Notes: a model not told the origin generated them from the sequence alone. A DNA stretch of 64,000 bases from Gibbula magus (GCA_936450465.1 OW388297.1:61570581-61634580), one strand, 5' to 3'. Positions 46,255-59,041 are shown, counted from the stretch's first letter. A program made the numbers and translations.

Positions 46255-46674
46255 TTCACTATTAGTCCGGCAGAATGGTGCAGAAAATCAAGGCAATTGT
46301 GCACTTTTCGTGAAAAGTACCAAACTTGGCACAAAGATAGCTTATGTTATTGTGATTAAATTTGGTCTGAGGGCCAAGTCAATTTCGATCCAAGATGGCC
46401 GCCAAATCCAAAATGGCCGCCACTGTTAAAACGTATCTGCTTTTACATGTTTCTGCATATCTAAATGATCCATTCATGTTATTTTATTGTTATTCATGCT
46501 AGCTTGGAACCCAAGAAATACAAGGATTGATACTGTATTGATAAATCCATTGTTGACGATGGTACAAATGATAAATAGAAGAAAACAACCAAACTGGCAG
46601 CAAATTTTGTAATCTAAGGTGATGTATGTTTTTGTACGTTTCTACATCAAATTAGATTGTGAATCTTGCTTGTT

Positions 46675-47783
46675 ATCCCCCGCCGCGCGTTAAGCGCGAA
46701 GCGGGGGATATAGTATTCGGCTGCGTCCGTCCGTACGTCCGTCCGTCCGTCCGTACGTCCGTACGAAATGGAATAACTCAAATACCATTCACTGGATTCT
46801 TTTCATATTTTGCATATGGGTTCATCATAGGAAGAGTAATGTTCCTACAGTAGTTTGAGACCTTGACCTTCATTTCAAGGTCACAACGAGACTTTGTCAT
46901 TTTACCCTTGTCAGCGGGATATCTCAATAACCATTCGCTGGATTCTCTTCATATTTTATACATAGCTTCTCCAAGGCAAGACGACGGGTTGATAAGATTT
47001 TGGTGACCTTGACATTATTTTCAAGGTCACAGCGGAACTTTGAAGTTTTCAACATGTTAATGTACATGTAAAGCTTGTCAGCGGGATATCTCAAGAACCA
47101 TTCACCGGAATTCCATCATTTCTTGCACAAAGCACCTTCTAGGGATGATGATGGGCTGATTAGATTTTAGTGAAATTGACATTATTTTCAAGGTCACAGC
47201 AGCACTTTGAAGTTTTCAACATGTTAATGTACATGTAAAGCTTGTCAGCGGAATATCTCAAGAACCATTCACTGGAATTCCATCATTTCTTACTCAAAGC
47301 ACCTTCTAGGGAAGACGACCGGCTGAATAGATTTTGGTGACCTTGACATTATTTTCAAGGTCACAGCAGAACTTTGAATTTTTCGACATGTTAATGTACA
47401 TGTTAAGGTTGTCAGCAGAATAACTCAAGAACCATTCACCGAAATTTCATTATATCTTACAAAAAGCAAAAGGACTGATAAGATTTTGGTGACCTTGACA
47501 TTATTCTCAAGGTCACAGTGGAATTTTAAATTTTTCGACATGTTGATGTACATGTGTGTAATACTTGTCAGCGGGATATCTCAAGAACCATTCACTGGAA
47601 TTTCATCATATCTTACACAAAGGGTAGATTAGATTTTGATGACCTTGCCATTTTTCTCAAGGTCACAGTGGAACTTTGACTTTTTTAACATGTTTGACGG
47701 TCAATTTTGCTGATCTTGACATTATTTTTAAATTTTGAAGTATTAATTTGCGGCGGGGGATCATGTCACCTTAGTGACAACTA
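46675..47783 (+). mobile_element. Satellite-bearing element (ATCCCCCGCC...) with 6-bp duplication
   Basis: 1,109 bp beginning ATCCCCCGCCGCGCG, then GTCCGTCCGT repeats and about six units of about 150-170 bp, each with TGACCTTGACATTATTTTCA followed by AGGTCA. It ends GCGGCGGGGGATCATG and GTGACAACTA. CTTGTT is present at 46,669-46,674 and 47,784-47,789. The inverted partner arm has the unoccupied site AATCTTGCTTGTTTAGAC (around 50,118-50,123), proving both insertion and duplication. No protein is encoded. Confidence 0.9.
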
Positions 47784-48175
47784 CTTGTTTAGACTAGAAA
47801 TACCATGACTAACAATTTATTGGTAATCCCATTGTTGACAGTAGCAAACATAATCCAAAATGGCGGCCAACTTGTCACTGAAGGGCATCCTTTGATAACC
47901 TAGAATTGAATTGTTTTCCTTAATCTTATTACGTTTACATTTAGGTTGGCATTCTTAGCTTATGGTCTTCAAATAGATCTGGTCCAAGGGTTTAAATGAT
48001 TTTCCTTCCAAGATGGCGGCCAAAATCAAAATGGCGGCCAAAATCAAAATGAAAGTCACTGTACGTCAACCTTATCTCTTTTGGCATATTTATGGATATT
48101 TAAATGATTCAATAACGCATTGTATTGTTATTCTGAAGATAATGGTCTGTCCTATATTTTGCAAATAATGATTGA

Positions 48176-49814
48176 CTTTTTGCAAGGGAATTTATTCTTA
48201 CTATTTATCAAGGTTGGTATTTATAGTGCCAAAAATCCCTTCATAACATAGAAGACAATCAATTAAAGCTATGCAATGAATCCAATGAAAGAAACTGCAA
48301 AATACCAATTTCATAGACAGTCATAGACATGATGTTCGCCAAATCTTTTACACCGACATTATGGAGAGTCATGACACCTATTTGGACTTCCCAGCCAAGT
48401 TATAGAACTAGTTCTATCAGACATAACATAATGCACTAGGTTTGGGTCGATTACTGTAAACAGTGGTTCTTACAACAGACGAACAATACATGTATATTTA
48501 AAAACAACATTAATTGATTGCACTGTAAAAGACTATAAGTTGTCTAGTTTGTTCCATTTCTTTTATTCGACTGTTACTTCTGTTACCTCTCTGGAAACAC
48601 TGATCAAATGCATCATCTCGGGTTTCTCAGTTTCCAGCGTGTCTAGAACATTGTTACTGGTATTATGACTCTCACTCCAAGATACCATCACCTCACTCCT
48701 ATTCCTCCATTCACTGCCAGTGAAATACAGGGTACACACCCTTTATCTACAATCAATTTAGGATAAACACATATATAAGTTATCCCTTTATGCCCTTCGC
48801 CTACCAGATCTCTTAAGCAAGTATCTGATGTAATGAGTTACCTCTCTATAAGCATCGCCAGTGCTCCCACAGGAACTTAATTGTCTGTCTTTCATGAGGA
48901 CAAACATATATTGCAATTGTTTGCATTCATTCATTCATGGTACAGAATCCCAAGAGTTGAAAAAAGCTTCTACAACGTCAGTGAAAATTTTTGCCTGCTT
49001 CAATGTTGTTATTTCAATTGTCGCAAATTAAGGTTAGATCACAAACGATATAGATATGAATCGTTTGAGACAATCTTTTACGATCCAAGGATCTTGGTAG
49101 CAGTATTTGCTGGTATCAATCTGTGATTGTTTCAGTAGCAAATGCTAGTCAGAGAGCAACGAGGAAGGTTTGACTGAACAAGGGTACAGCCTCTGGTTTC
49201 ATTGAGTAATGACATTGATTGCATGCAGCAGTATGCAGCCTGCTATCAAATTATTCTAGGAGATATCACTATCAACAATTTCAACGTACCTATACTAGAA
49301 CTAACATATGTTTACCATTGTACCCCAGCAATTGCTACGTTTTGGTCAGTAATGAAGGCAAACCCGTGGTATCTTGATGATATAAATGATATAAATCAAG
49401 TTCAGATATAGTGTTTCAACAAACAAGGAGATCAGTATATCAGGCAGGACAGACCTATTGAAATGTGGTTGTAGTAATATTCACAGAGGATGTCATTGTG
49501 GATGCTTGTTTCAAACTTTCATCGTGCTTCAAAGTGTTCTCTCTGGAAATATGAGCTATATGATTACTTAATCTGATATGAAATCTATACTGAAAACAGA
49601 ATGAAAACCTAAAAGAATGACAACAAGATGAAAGAAAAATATTACCTGGAGAATCGATGGATACACTTAAGGTGAATGTGGCATCTTAGAACTGTCCAGT
49701 TCACATTGTGTACTTTCAAATATTGTGTAGTAGTTTAGTACTGTGTATTATGTATGTATTTTAAAACAATTGAACTAAACGATATAGTTATATACGTTTC
49801 CTAGTCAACAGTTA
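48176..49814 (+). other. Loop of the inverted-repeat element; unidentified coding-like remnants
   Basis: Plus-strand frames at 48,881-49,123 (HILQLFAFIHSWYRIPRVEK, then LDHKRYRYESFETIFYDPRI) and 49,202-49,408 (CMQQYAACYQIILGDITINN, then TPAIATFWSVMKANPWYLDD) have protein-like composition, but I recognise no family. They may be parts of one decayed gene of the element. Confidence 0.35.
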
Positions 49815-50599
49815 CTGCCTGCAAAAATATGAACAGACTATTATCTTCAAAACAAGCAAGAATACTAATAAAATTGGGTTATTGAATCATTTAAATATGT
49901 GTAAACATGCCAAAAGAGATACATGTTGACAGTGGCGGCCATTTTGAATTTGGCCGCCATCTTGGAGGGAAATTAATTGGACTATATTTATTTGAAGACC
50001 ATAAACTAAGAATACCAACCTAAATGTAAACGTTATAAGATTAAGGAAAACAATTATGTTTGCTACTGTCAACAACAGGATAACCAATAAATTGTCAGTC
50101 ATGGTATTTCTAGTCTAAACAAGCAAGATTGACAATCTAATTATTATGATAGAAACACGTAGAAACGTACAAAAAGAAACATCACCTTAGATCACAAAAT
50201 TGGCTGCCATTTTGGTTGTTTTCTTCTATTTATCATTTGTACCATCGTCAACAATTGATTTATCAATACAGTATCAATCCTTGTATTTCTGGGTTTCTAA
50301 GCTAGCATGAAGAACAATAAAATAGCATGAATGGATCATTTAGATATGCAGAAACATGTAAAAGCAGATACGTTTTAACAGTGGCGGCCATTTTGGATTT
50401 GGCGGCCATCTTGGATCGAAATTGACTTGGCCCTCAGACCAAATTTAATCACAATACCACAAGCTATCTTTGTGCCAAGTTTGGTACTTTTCACCCAAAG
50501 TGCACAATCATTTCACCATTCTGCCTGACTATATGCTTTTGACACAAATGTCTCAAATGAGAACTGATGGTAACCATCGAATGACTGATTTCGAAAATA

Positions 50600-51795
50600 A
50601 CCTTGAAACCAATCTACTCCAAGGTCAAACCAGGCATTAAGGATCGGTAATGACTCAATTGACCATGTACAATCTTATATGTATCTCGGCATTCTCCTGA
50701 CTGAACACTTAGATTACCACGCCATGGGTAAGAATGCTGCCAAATCTGCGGGACGAGCCCTAGGATTGCTGATTTCAAAATCTAAATCGATGGGTGGTAT
50801 GTCATACAGTTTCTTTAGTAAGCTTTATGATACCATGGTATGGTCTACGCTTAACTATGGAGCTCCTATCTGGGTAACTCATGATATATCGGCCGTGAAG
50901 GCTGTCCAGAATAGAGCACAACGTTTTTTCTTGGGTCTGGGTAAATATGCCCCAAACGCTGCCATCAACGGTGACATGGGTTGAAAACCAACTTATGTTA
51001 GACAATGGTCCTCTGTAGCAAGACAATGGTGTCGTTTTTATTACATGCCAGATCGATTAAACAAGCACGTTTTTAATTGGGCGAATTCTAAAACAAGGAA
51101 CTGGAACTCCAGGGTACGTAGTAAATGGACGTCATTGGCTGTTCAAAGCACTGACGGTAATCACATGGACAAACGTAAGTTTGTTGCTGACGTCGAAAAC
51201 CATCTGAAGAAGGAATACCTGGAGAAATGGACGACAACGTTACAAAATGAAGGGGGTCGACATGAAAGAAACAAACTCAGGACTTACAGAATGTTTAAAT
51301 CTGAATATCACAGCGAACCATATTTAACTAGACAAATGCCAAAATTACACAGATCAGCACTTGCGAAATTCCGATGTGGAGTCGCCCCGATAAAGATCGA
51401 GACAGGAAGATATGAAAATATTCCTGCGGATTCTCGTTTTTGTTTTTACATTAAAGAATAGGTAGAAGATGAAGAACATGTTCTTTTACACTGCCTCATC
51501 TATGATGACCTGCGTACAGATCTTATCTCTTATTGCAAATCTATTTTTTTTAAATTTTAGTGAATCAAGTGAAGATTTTATGTTGGCCACCATTTTACAT
51601 AATGAAAACTTGGATTTTATCTCAGTCAAAACCTGCAATAATATTTTAGCAAGACGTATAAATATTTTATATAAATAATTGTCTCTCATAATTCTTATAC
51701 ACGAATGGCATTGTATTTACTCATATCTTTTTATGTGACTGTTTTTTTACTTTGTATGTATTATATGTTTTACAGTGGTGAGACATAAATAAACA
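50600..51795 (+). pseudogene. LINE ORF2 C-terminal part with 3' tail
   Basis: Plus strand, 5'-truncated after the RT: YMYLGILLTEHLDYHAMGKN, YDTMVWSTLNYGAPIWVTHD (thumb region), AVQNRAQRFFLGLGKYAPN, then RLNKHVFNW and ALAKFRCGVAPIKIETGRYE. The C-terminal zinc motif is damaged: RFCFYIKE, an in-frame TAG, then VEDEEHVLLHC. AATAAACATG precedes a (CTGT)n tail at 51,798-51,822. It resembles the LINE immediately downstream. Confidence 0.8.
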
Positions 51796-51797
51796 TG

Positions 51798-51822
51798 TGT
51801 CTGTCTGTCTGTCTGTCTGTAT
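51798..51822 (+). repeat. (CTGT)n tail
   Basis: About six CTGT units directly after the LINE 3' end, of the kind used as 3' tails by many LINEs. Confidence 0.9.
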
Positions 51823-54480
51823 AAAGATATTACATCGCATGATAAGCTATTGTTTTGAGAACTCGGTGTCACCATCTCAGTGGGGGAAGAGGCTCGTCAA
51901 ACCGATTCCGAACAGTAAAGCCTATCTTCCATCATCATATAGAGGCATAACGCTTACATGTATATCAATTCCTTGTAAAATATATGCTTGTGTTTTTAGA
52001 TATAAGACTCAGGAACTGGTTAGAAAAGAACGAGTTTATTGCAGAGGAGCAGAACGGATTCCGAGCAGATAGAAACTGTATTGATCACCTGTATACTTTG
52101 TGTAATGTCATAAACAATAGAATATCAGCGGGACTATCTACCTTTGTATGTTTTGTGGACATGAGAAAGGCATTTGACACTGTTGACCGAAATTGCATGG
52201 TAATTGAAAATTGTGGTACAAACACATGTCAATGGGGACAAGTGGAAAACTTCTGAAAGCAGTGCATAACCTTTATGATGATGTGAACTGTGCTATTCTG
52301 CTAAATCACCATATTACTGACTATTTTCCAGTATCCAAGGGTGTGAGACAAGGCTGTAAACTGTCCCCAACGCTATTCTCTGTGTACATAAATGACTTAG
52401 CAAAGGAGATAAATGCTTTACAGTGTGGTGTAAACATTGACGCTGATATGTTATCTAACCTATTATATGCAGATGGTATTGCTTTTAAAGCGCCTGATTA
52501 ACAATCTCTTCAAAGGATGTTACATGTTTTAAATATCCGGTGTAACAATTGGCTTCTGAATGTAAATCTTGATAAAGCTAAAATAATTCATTTTAGGAAA
52601 AAATAAGTTGTTAAATCTTCTTCTGCTTTTACTTGTGGCGTTAACGGTACCGTTAATGACACAATTTACCGTTATTTGAGCCTGTGCCTGAACGTGCATA
52701 TGGATATGCATCTTACTGTTAAAGAATTGTGTAAATCCGCCAGTATGGCTTTATCAGCATTGTAGACCAAATTCATACACGCTGGAGGTATGTTTTTACC
52801 AAATTGTATAATTCACTTATTGAACCTGTATTGTTTTATGGTGCGTGTATCTGGTGTATTAATAAATATAAGGAAGTACAGGTAGTTCAAAGTAAGGCAT
52901 GTGGAATGTTTCTAGGCATTGGTAAAAGTGCTCCGATTAATGCAATAAGGGGTGATATGAGTTGCTACTCCGTAGATGTTTCACAGAAGGTTGAATCTTT
53001 TCGTTATATTTTAGACTTAAATTAATGGGCAATAGTCGCATCTAAAAAAAATGATGCACTTATGGTCTCTTCAAAAAAAAAGCTCTTTGGATTAAAGTTT
53101 TTTTTATGTTGTTATCTCAATTTAACTGTGGATTTTTACTTTTTAATGACTGGGGTTCCAAACGTTGTATTACTTATATAGAGGATCTCCTAAAAATGGG
53201 TGTGGATAGTTGGTGTGCCTCATAGTGGAATGATGATGGAAAAGTTAACGCTAATAAATTGCCTAGCTATCGTTTGTTTAAAGATACTCCCTTTATTATG
53301 TCCCCCGAATTTTTTTTGGGGAGACACAAGGTTTTCGCCTCTGTCCGTTATTCCGTCATTCCGAAATGCTTTCTTTTCCGGGTCATATCTCCAAAAAAGT
53401 TCAATATTTATTCACGAAACTTATGATGTGGTTAAACCTTGTGGTGAAGTGGTGCCTTTTGCTATTTTGGTTATTCTGAACAATTTTTCTTCTGGTTTCC
53501 ATGGAAACAATTTGAACTTAGTGCAAATTGGAGTAGGGACCTTTTCCGGCCTCTTTCTCCAAAACCATTCAATATTTTTTCACCAAACGTAGTATTTGCT
53601 TAGACCTAGTGATAGAGCAGTGCCTTTTGCTGCTTTGGCTATTCTTTTTTAAATATTTTTACTGGTTTCCATGGCAACAATTTCAACTTAGTGCATATTG
53701 GGGGTAGGGACGTTTTCCGGCCTCTTTTTCAAAATCTATCAAGTATTTCTTTACGAAACTTGGTATGTGGTTAGACCTAGTGGTGGAGTGGTGCCTTTTG
53801 CTATTTTGGTTATTCTGAATTTTTTTATTTGTTCTTGTTTCCATGGAAACAATTTGAACTTAGTGTATATTGAGGGTAGGCACATTTTCCGGCCTCTATC
53901 TCTAAAACCATTCAATATTTTTTCACCAAACTTTGTATTTACTTAGACCTAGTGATAGAGCGGTGCCTTTTGCTGCTTTGGCTATTCTGATTTTTAAAAT
54001 TTTTACTGGTTTCCATGGCAACAATTTGAACTTAGTGCATATTGAGGGTAGGGACCTTTTCCGGCCTCTATCTCCAAAACCGTTCAATATATTTTCACCA
54101 AACTTTGTATTTGCTTAGACCTAGTGATAGAGTGATGCCTTTTGCTACTTTGGCTATTCTGAATTTTTTATTTCTCGTTATTAATTCAGTATTGAACTTA
54201 GTGCTTAGCATAAGTGAAAAATAAGGGTAATATGAATAGGTTGGATTGAAAGTTGAAGCGGGGGACATCACAGTGCATCACATGCACATATTTCTAGTTG
54301 AAAACTATGTTAAGCATTTTATGTTCAGAGTTCGTCGTCGTATTTTATCCAAATTTAGATGTGGTGTTTTATCCTTGTACATTGAAACCGGCATATATGC
54401 CAAGCCCCCTGTTCCTCTTTTACAAAGGCATTGTAAATATTGTATTGTAGATGGTATTGTCTCCTAGGCCAGTTTGTGGC
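51823..54480 (+). pseudogene. LINE ORF2 (reverse transcriptase to C-terminus), interrupted by a tandem-repeat element
   Basis: 5'-truncated. Reads YCFENSVSPSQWGKRLVKPI, YRGITLTCISIPCKIYA, FIAEEQNGFRADRNCIDHL, CFVDMRKAFDTVDR (block A), KGVRQGCKLSPTLFSVYIND (block B), LLYADGIAFKAPD (block C with YADG in place of YADD, so catalysis would be lost), then VLFYGACIWC, INAIRGDMSCY and FNDWGSKRCITYIEDLLKMG. A repeat insertion occupies 53,290-54,262, after which RRRILSKFRCGVLSLYIETG finishes the protein. Several frameshifts. Same family as 50.6-51.8 kb. Confidence 0.8.
53290..54262 (+). repeat. Tandem-repeat element inside the LINE, about five units
   Basis: Opens ATGTCCCCCGAATTTT and closes GCGGGGGACAT. 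Units of roughly 170-200 bp share TCTCCAAAACCATTCAATAT, TTAGACCTAGTGATAGAG, GTGCCTTTTGCT and GGTTTCCATGG. It has the same CCCCC/GGGGG bordered architecture as the 46.7 kb element with a different repeat core. Confidence 0.8.
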
Positions 54481-55383
54481 CTGACGCACTGTTTTATAAT
54501 ATTGTACAATATATATGTATGTAAACTGTTCTGGTGCGTGTGCCACTTAAATAAAAATCTACTACTCTATTTCTACATTAATTACCGGTTCTACGCCTCT
54601 GACCTAGCTAGCACCTGGGTGGGACGAGAATGCCAATATAGCCAGACGCCCCAATATGTAGACAAAAAAGCCTTTATTACATGGATGAGTGAACAAAAAG
54701 CACAAGGTTGTTATCCATTACGAAAATGAAAAAGTCCATTTCTTACTTCACTTGTTTGATTTCGAGCAGTTTTAATAATTGAATAGCACAGAAGAAACAT
54801 ACGTATATACGTACATGTATTTATGGCAGTGCTCAGTTGTCCCAAGCGTCAACATACTGCTTTGCCTCGTTTGAACAAGGGATTACTTCACAAATATCAT
54901 GATCACTAACCTAATATCTTTATTATTCGTTTTGTATCAATAATCAGCGGACATTTTTACTTTTAGAAATGTAGTGATGTAATGAATTCAGAATGTCTTA
55001 ATTTGTTGCGTTATCCAATTCGCCAGTACCGCACAAAGTTTAATTATGTCGACCTCTTGACGCACTCACTGTTAGATTGTTGACAGCAATGAAGGGGTGC
55101 ATGCAAAGTCTAATTTAAACATTTTCTTAATCATTTGATTTCTTTACAATTTCGGCCCCTCTCTCAATACAATACACTGTTTATCCAAAACATCTTTCGA
55201 TTCTGACTGGTATTATTAAAGAATAGCCTTTTCACACAAGCGTCCTTCCCCTAAAACATACATTGAGTCTATAGATATGTAGTATTTTTTAAAATAAACA
55301 TTTCCACAATATAATCTCCGGTTTCCATTCAAATGAAATCCAAAAAGAATATACCACTTTTTTCTTAAATCTCAGAAAAGTCT
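54481..55383. other. No recognisable gene
   Basis: LINE 3' flank with AATAAA near 54,550, then unremarkable AT-rich sequence. Confidence 0.5.
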
Positions 55384-55607
55384 TTAGCGTTTATCCACCA
55401 AGTCAGTGAACCATATCTCTTGAACATCCCAGTGACCACTTGTGTGTATCTCTGAGTCAACTAAAGACGTGTCAAAGTACTCAGATTGAAATAACAGTAT
55501 TGGCGACAATACACACCCGTACGTCTTTTTAGATTGGTTCAATGTAATACCCAGACAGACTGCCCCCTTGCAATACACACATATCCCAGTATATCCGGGC
55601 TTGTATA
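55384..55607 (-). pseudogene. Unidentified coding-like segment
   Basis: A TTTTATTAG acceptor-like site precedes a minus-strand frame reading IYKPGYTGICVYCKGAVCLG, then SPILLFQSEYFDTSLVDSEI and GHWDVQEIWFTDLVDKR with a stop at 55,384. Composition is protein-like, but I recognise no family and see no neighbouring exon. Confidence 0.25.
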
Positions 55608-55734
55608 TTCTAATAAAATCGTTAAGAGCGCGACTTGGCTCCTCTCAGGACGACTAGTGCTTGTAATAAGATACTACAATACTGTTCTGTATACACACTG
55701 GTTCGTTTACTTTTTTTAGAGCTTAATGAATAAT

Positions 55735-56420
55735 TTACATGTTTTTCTTGTTATGCCCCTGCATCGGAGATTCCGGGGGTATATTGTTTTTCACCTGTCC
55801 GTCTGTCTGTCTGTTTGTCTGTCTGACCGACTGTCTATGTGTTTGTCCACAAAAACTTTAACCATGGCCATAACTTTGGATTGCTCAGAGCTTGGGCTTT
55901 CCTACTTGGCATGTGTATACCTTGTGATGAGACCTTTCAGATGAGGTCATCATATTTGACCTTGTGACCTTGACCTTGCCGCAGTGGACAATATTCAGAA
56001 AACTTTAAACTTGGCCATAACTTTGGATTGCTCAGAGCTTGGGCTTTCCTACTTGGCATGTGTATACCTTGTGATGAGACCTTTCAGATGAGGTCATCAT
56101 ATTTGACCTTGTGACCTTGACCTTGCCGCAGTGGACAATATTCAGAAAACTTTAAACTTGGCCATAACTTTGGATTGCTCAGAGCTTGGGCTTTCCTACT
56201 TGGCATGTGTATGCCTTGTGATGAGACCTTTCAGATGAGGTCATCATATTTGACCTTGTGACCTTGACCTTGCCGCAGTGGACAATATTCAGAAAACTTT
56301 AAACTTGGCCATAACTTTGGATTGCTCAGAGCGAGGGCTTTCCTACTTGGCATGTGCATACCTTTTGAAGAGACCTTCGTGATGATGAGTACGGAGATTC
56401 CACGAGTGATTTTCAGCGCT
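55735..56420 (+). repeat. Tandem array with 147-bp period
   Basis: Opens with ATGCCCCTGCATCGGAG, TTCCGGGGGTATATTG and a CTGT run. Units then repeat with AAAAC at 56,003, 56,150 and 56,297 as phase marks, an exact 147-bp spacing; the two full units between marks differ at one base. Each has GGCCATAACTTTGGATTGC, TGACCTTGTGACCTTGACCT and GCCGCAGTGGACAATATTC. The last unit decays after about 56,380. Confidence 0.9.
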
Positions 56421-57253
56421 AGCGGAGCTGTTCTCTCACTCGGGTCACTGGGACCTTTAATAAAGTTCCAAATTGTTCCTAAATTGGATAATTTTGATGC
56501 CACGGCCGACAGGTTTTTAGGCAAATTTGGAAATTTTGAGATTTGGAATAGTGCCTAGGTTAGGTTAAGCCAGGGGTGGGAAGGGGAAGGGAGGAGGATG
56601 GGAAAGTATAATTGTTAGGTTGGGATGGTTTATTATTTTGCTGGTTTAGATTCGGTCCAGGAGTCCCGAATCTTTTAGATAAATGCCAACCGCTTGGAAG
56701 GGACTTTGGTTATTTTTGGGGTTTAGGATAGGATAGATATTTTGGGTTTGGATGTTGTTGGCCCTTAGGGTTTGGTTTAGTATTTGACGGAGGGCCGTAT
56801 ACAGTGTGCATTCTGTAAGAATGTGGTGTATTGTTTCTGCTTGTGATCAGTGTGGGCATCCTGGGGATGCTGTTAATTTTGCTTTATCTAGATGGGAAAT
56901 CAATTTAGTGTGCCCTGTTTTGAGCTTAATTATTGCCCTATCGAAGTTTTTATTTTTGGAATAGCTTTTTTGTTTGGTTAGGGGTTTGGAGAGGATTTGT
57001 TTGGTGTGATGAGCCTTATTGGAGTTTGCATATTGCAGATGCCATGCGCGTCTGCGTGGGATTTTGAAAGGCTTTTGGCTTCTTGTTTCGAATGGTAAAA
57101 AGGTACAAATTTTGAAAGTTTAAGGCCCTTCTTTGCTGCTTTGTCGGCTTTTTCTTTGCAAAATATGCCGACATGAGCTGGTACCCATAGCAGCTTTACT
57201 GCCTTGCCTTGATTGTTATGTGATTGAATGCTGTTAAGAATTTTGGAGATTAA

Positions 57254-57743
57254 AGGTACATCCATTGTGGTGTTGGGGGACAAATATGCCAAACGTTATA
57301 AATGGTGTTATTTTATCAAGATGTACCAACTGTTACCGAAAACTACCATTTTGATGATATTCGACTTAGTATATTGACGATATGAAGGTAAAAGTATCGA
57401 TTTTTGATCGAAAACCGGACTATGCACAGCGTGTGGCGCGCGCCAATGAGTCAATCGTAATTTTGGAATCTTATTTAAGCCAGACAACATAACAAATTCG
57501 GGTTGATAATGTTCAATAGGTCATATAACTACTGTGCGTGTAAATAGGACGTGCACTTTCGGTCTCTGCACATGCATATTGATGTTACTCGATTTTAATT
57601 GGAAAATAGTAAATATGATATGTTTAGCGATTCGGGATGAATATGCAAGCTGAGTGAATTTGTTTGTATTGTAAACAGTGCATATGGTGTGTTGGAACGT
57701 ATTAAAGCAAAATAAAATTTTATGAAACACAATGGATGCACCT
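57254..57743. mobile_element. TTAA-inserting MITE (490 bp) in the LINE RNase H region
   Basis: Ends are AGGTACATCCATTGTG and, inverted, AGGTGCATCCATTGTG. TTAA flanks at 57,250-57,253 and 57,744-57,747. Removing the element and one TTAA joins NHPGL to ISKILNSIQ in frame. TTAA duplication plus terminal repeats points to piggyBac- or Kolobok-type mobilisation. No protein is encoded. Confidence 0.85.
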
Positions 57744-59041
57744 TTAAACCAGGATGGTTTTTAGTTGATTTGTTTTTGAATGCTTGAAGAGCACAAAGAG
57801 AGTCCGAAAGGATGAGAATTTTGTCCTGGTTTTTTAAGTTAGGATGGGATAAAGCGATTGCGATGGCCATAAGCTCTGCCAATTGGTCGTTGGGAAGTCT
57901 GTTGGAGTAAGTTGTGGGTTGTGGTTGCTGGAAGTGGATGCCTACACCTGTTGTGCATGCTTCGGGGTCCCGTGACCCGTATCTGTAGATGTGACACCAG
58001 TCGGACCAGTCTTCTTGTATGTTGTTAAGTGTGGTTGCTTGCGCGAGTTTAGGGTTTTGTTTAGAGGTGATTTTGCTAAGATGGAGATTTGTTTTTGGGG
58101 CCAGAAGTTGGGGAATTGAGTGATGCACCGCATTATTTGAGGGGAGTTGAATATGGCCCATGTTAGCTTGTGAAATAAGTAATTGAATGCGGCGGGAGAT
58201 TGGTGCGCGAAGAGGGCATTTATTGAAAATTGCACCGTAAAATTTAGAGGGATTGCTGGTAAGCAAGTCCCTGATAAGGGGGTCCTCTTAAGTTCCAGCC
58301 CAGAAGTTTAAGGTGAGTTTGTCCCGTCTCGTTGCGAGGGGAATTTCACCAGTTAGGGCTTGGATAGCTTCAAGTGCGGTACCCTTTTGAGTGCGAGTGG
58401 CCACTTTTAGTGCCTGATATTAGATAGAATTAAGGGTATTGATAATAGTAGGTTTTAGGTAATTGTAGATAGGAGCACCGTAGTCCAATTTGGACCTTAT
58501 TAGGGAGATATAGAGTTGGAGAAGGGTTTGCCTATTTGCTCCCCAGCCTGTGCCGGAGATTGATCCATGACATTAAGGTCTTTCGAGCATCTAAGTTTTT
58601 GGTCTTTGACATGAGCTTCCCAGGTGAGATGCTCATCAGAGATTAGCCCAAGAAATTTAGTTTGTTTTTGGAATTTAATTTTGTTATGTTTGAGATACAG
58701 ATTGGGGGAGATAGGACGCGAGTTTTTATTTCTAAATACTACCTCTTTTTCCGCATTTATTTTAAAGCCCCATTTGTCGGCCCATTTGCTGTCGACTTTA
58801 TTTAGTGTGGATTGGAGTAAGGAATCAGCGTTAGTTAGGTTTTTACAACGTGCCCATAGGGCACCGTCGTCTGCAAATTTGGAGGTATTAATTTTTTGTG
58901 AGATGCCTTCGAAAAGGTCATCCACCATGATGTTGAATAAGGTAGGGCTAATGATGCTGCCTTGTGAGGTGCCATTTTCCAAAAGGAATATTTCGGATTT
59001 TTGGTTTTCGACCCCGACAGTTATTTGCCTATTGTGTAGGA

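Larger units (their letters stand above)
46255..50540. mobile_element. Inverted-repeat element, arms interrupted by a satellite element
   Basis: 46,255-46,674 plus 47,784-48,175 is an inverted copy of 49,815-50,540. Both contain GGCAGAATGG, AAGTACCAAACTTGGCACAA, TTTGGTCTGAGGGCCAAGTC, repeated AAGATGGCCGCC and GACTAGAAATACCATGACT. The loop is 48,175-49,815. Outer edges give TAT or TA as possible duplications (TAT before TAGTCCGG; TAT after CCTGACTA), so the family is unresolved. The many ATGGCGGCC blocks resemble a common molluscan repeat. Confidence 0.75.
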
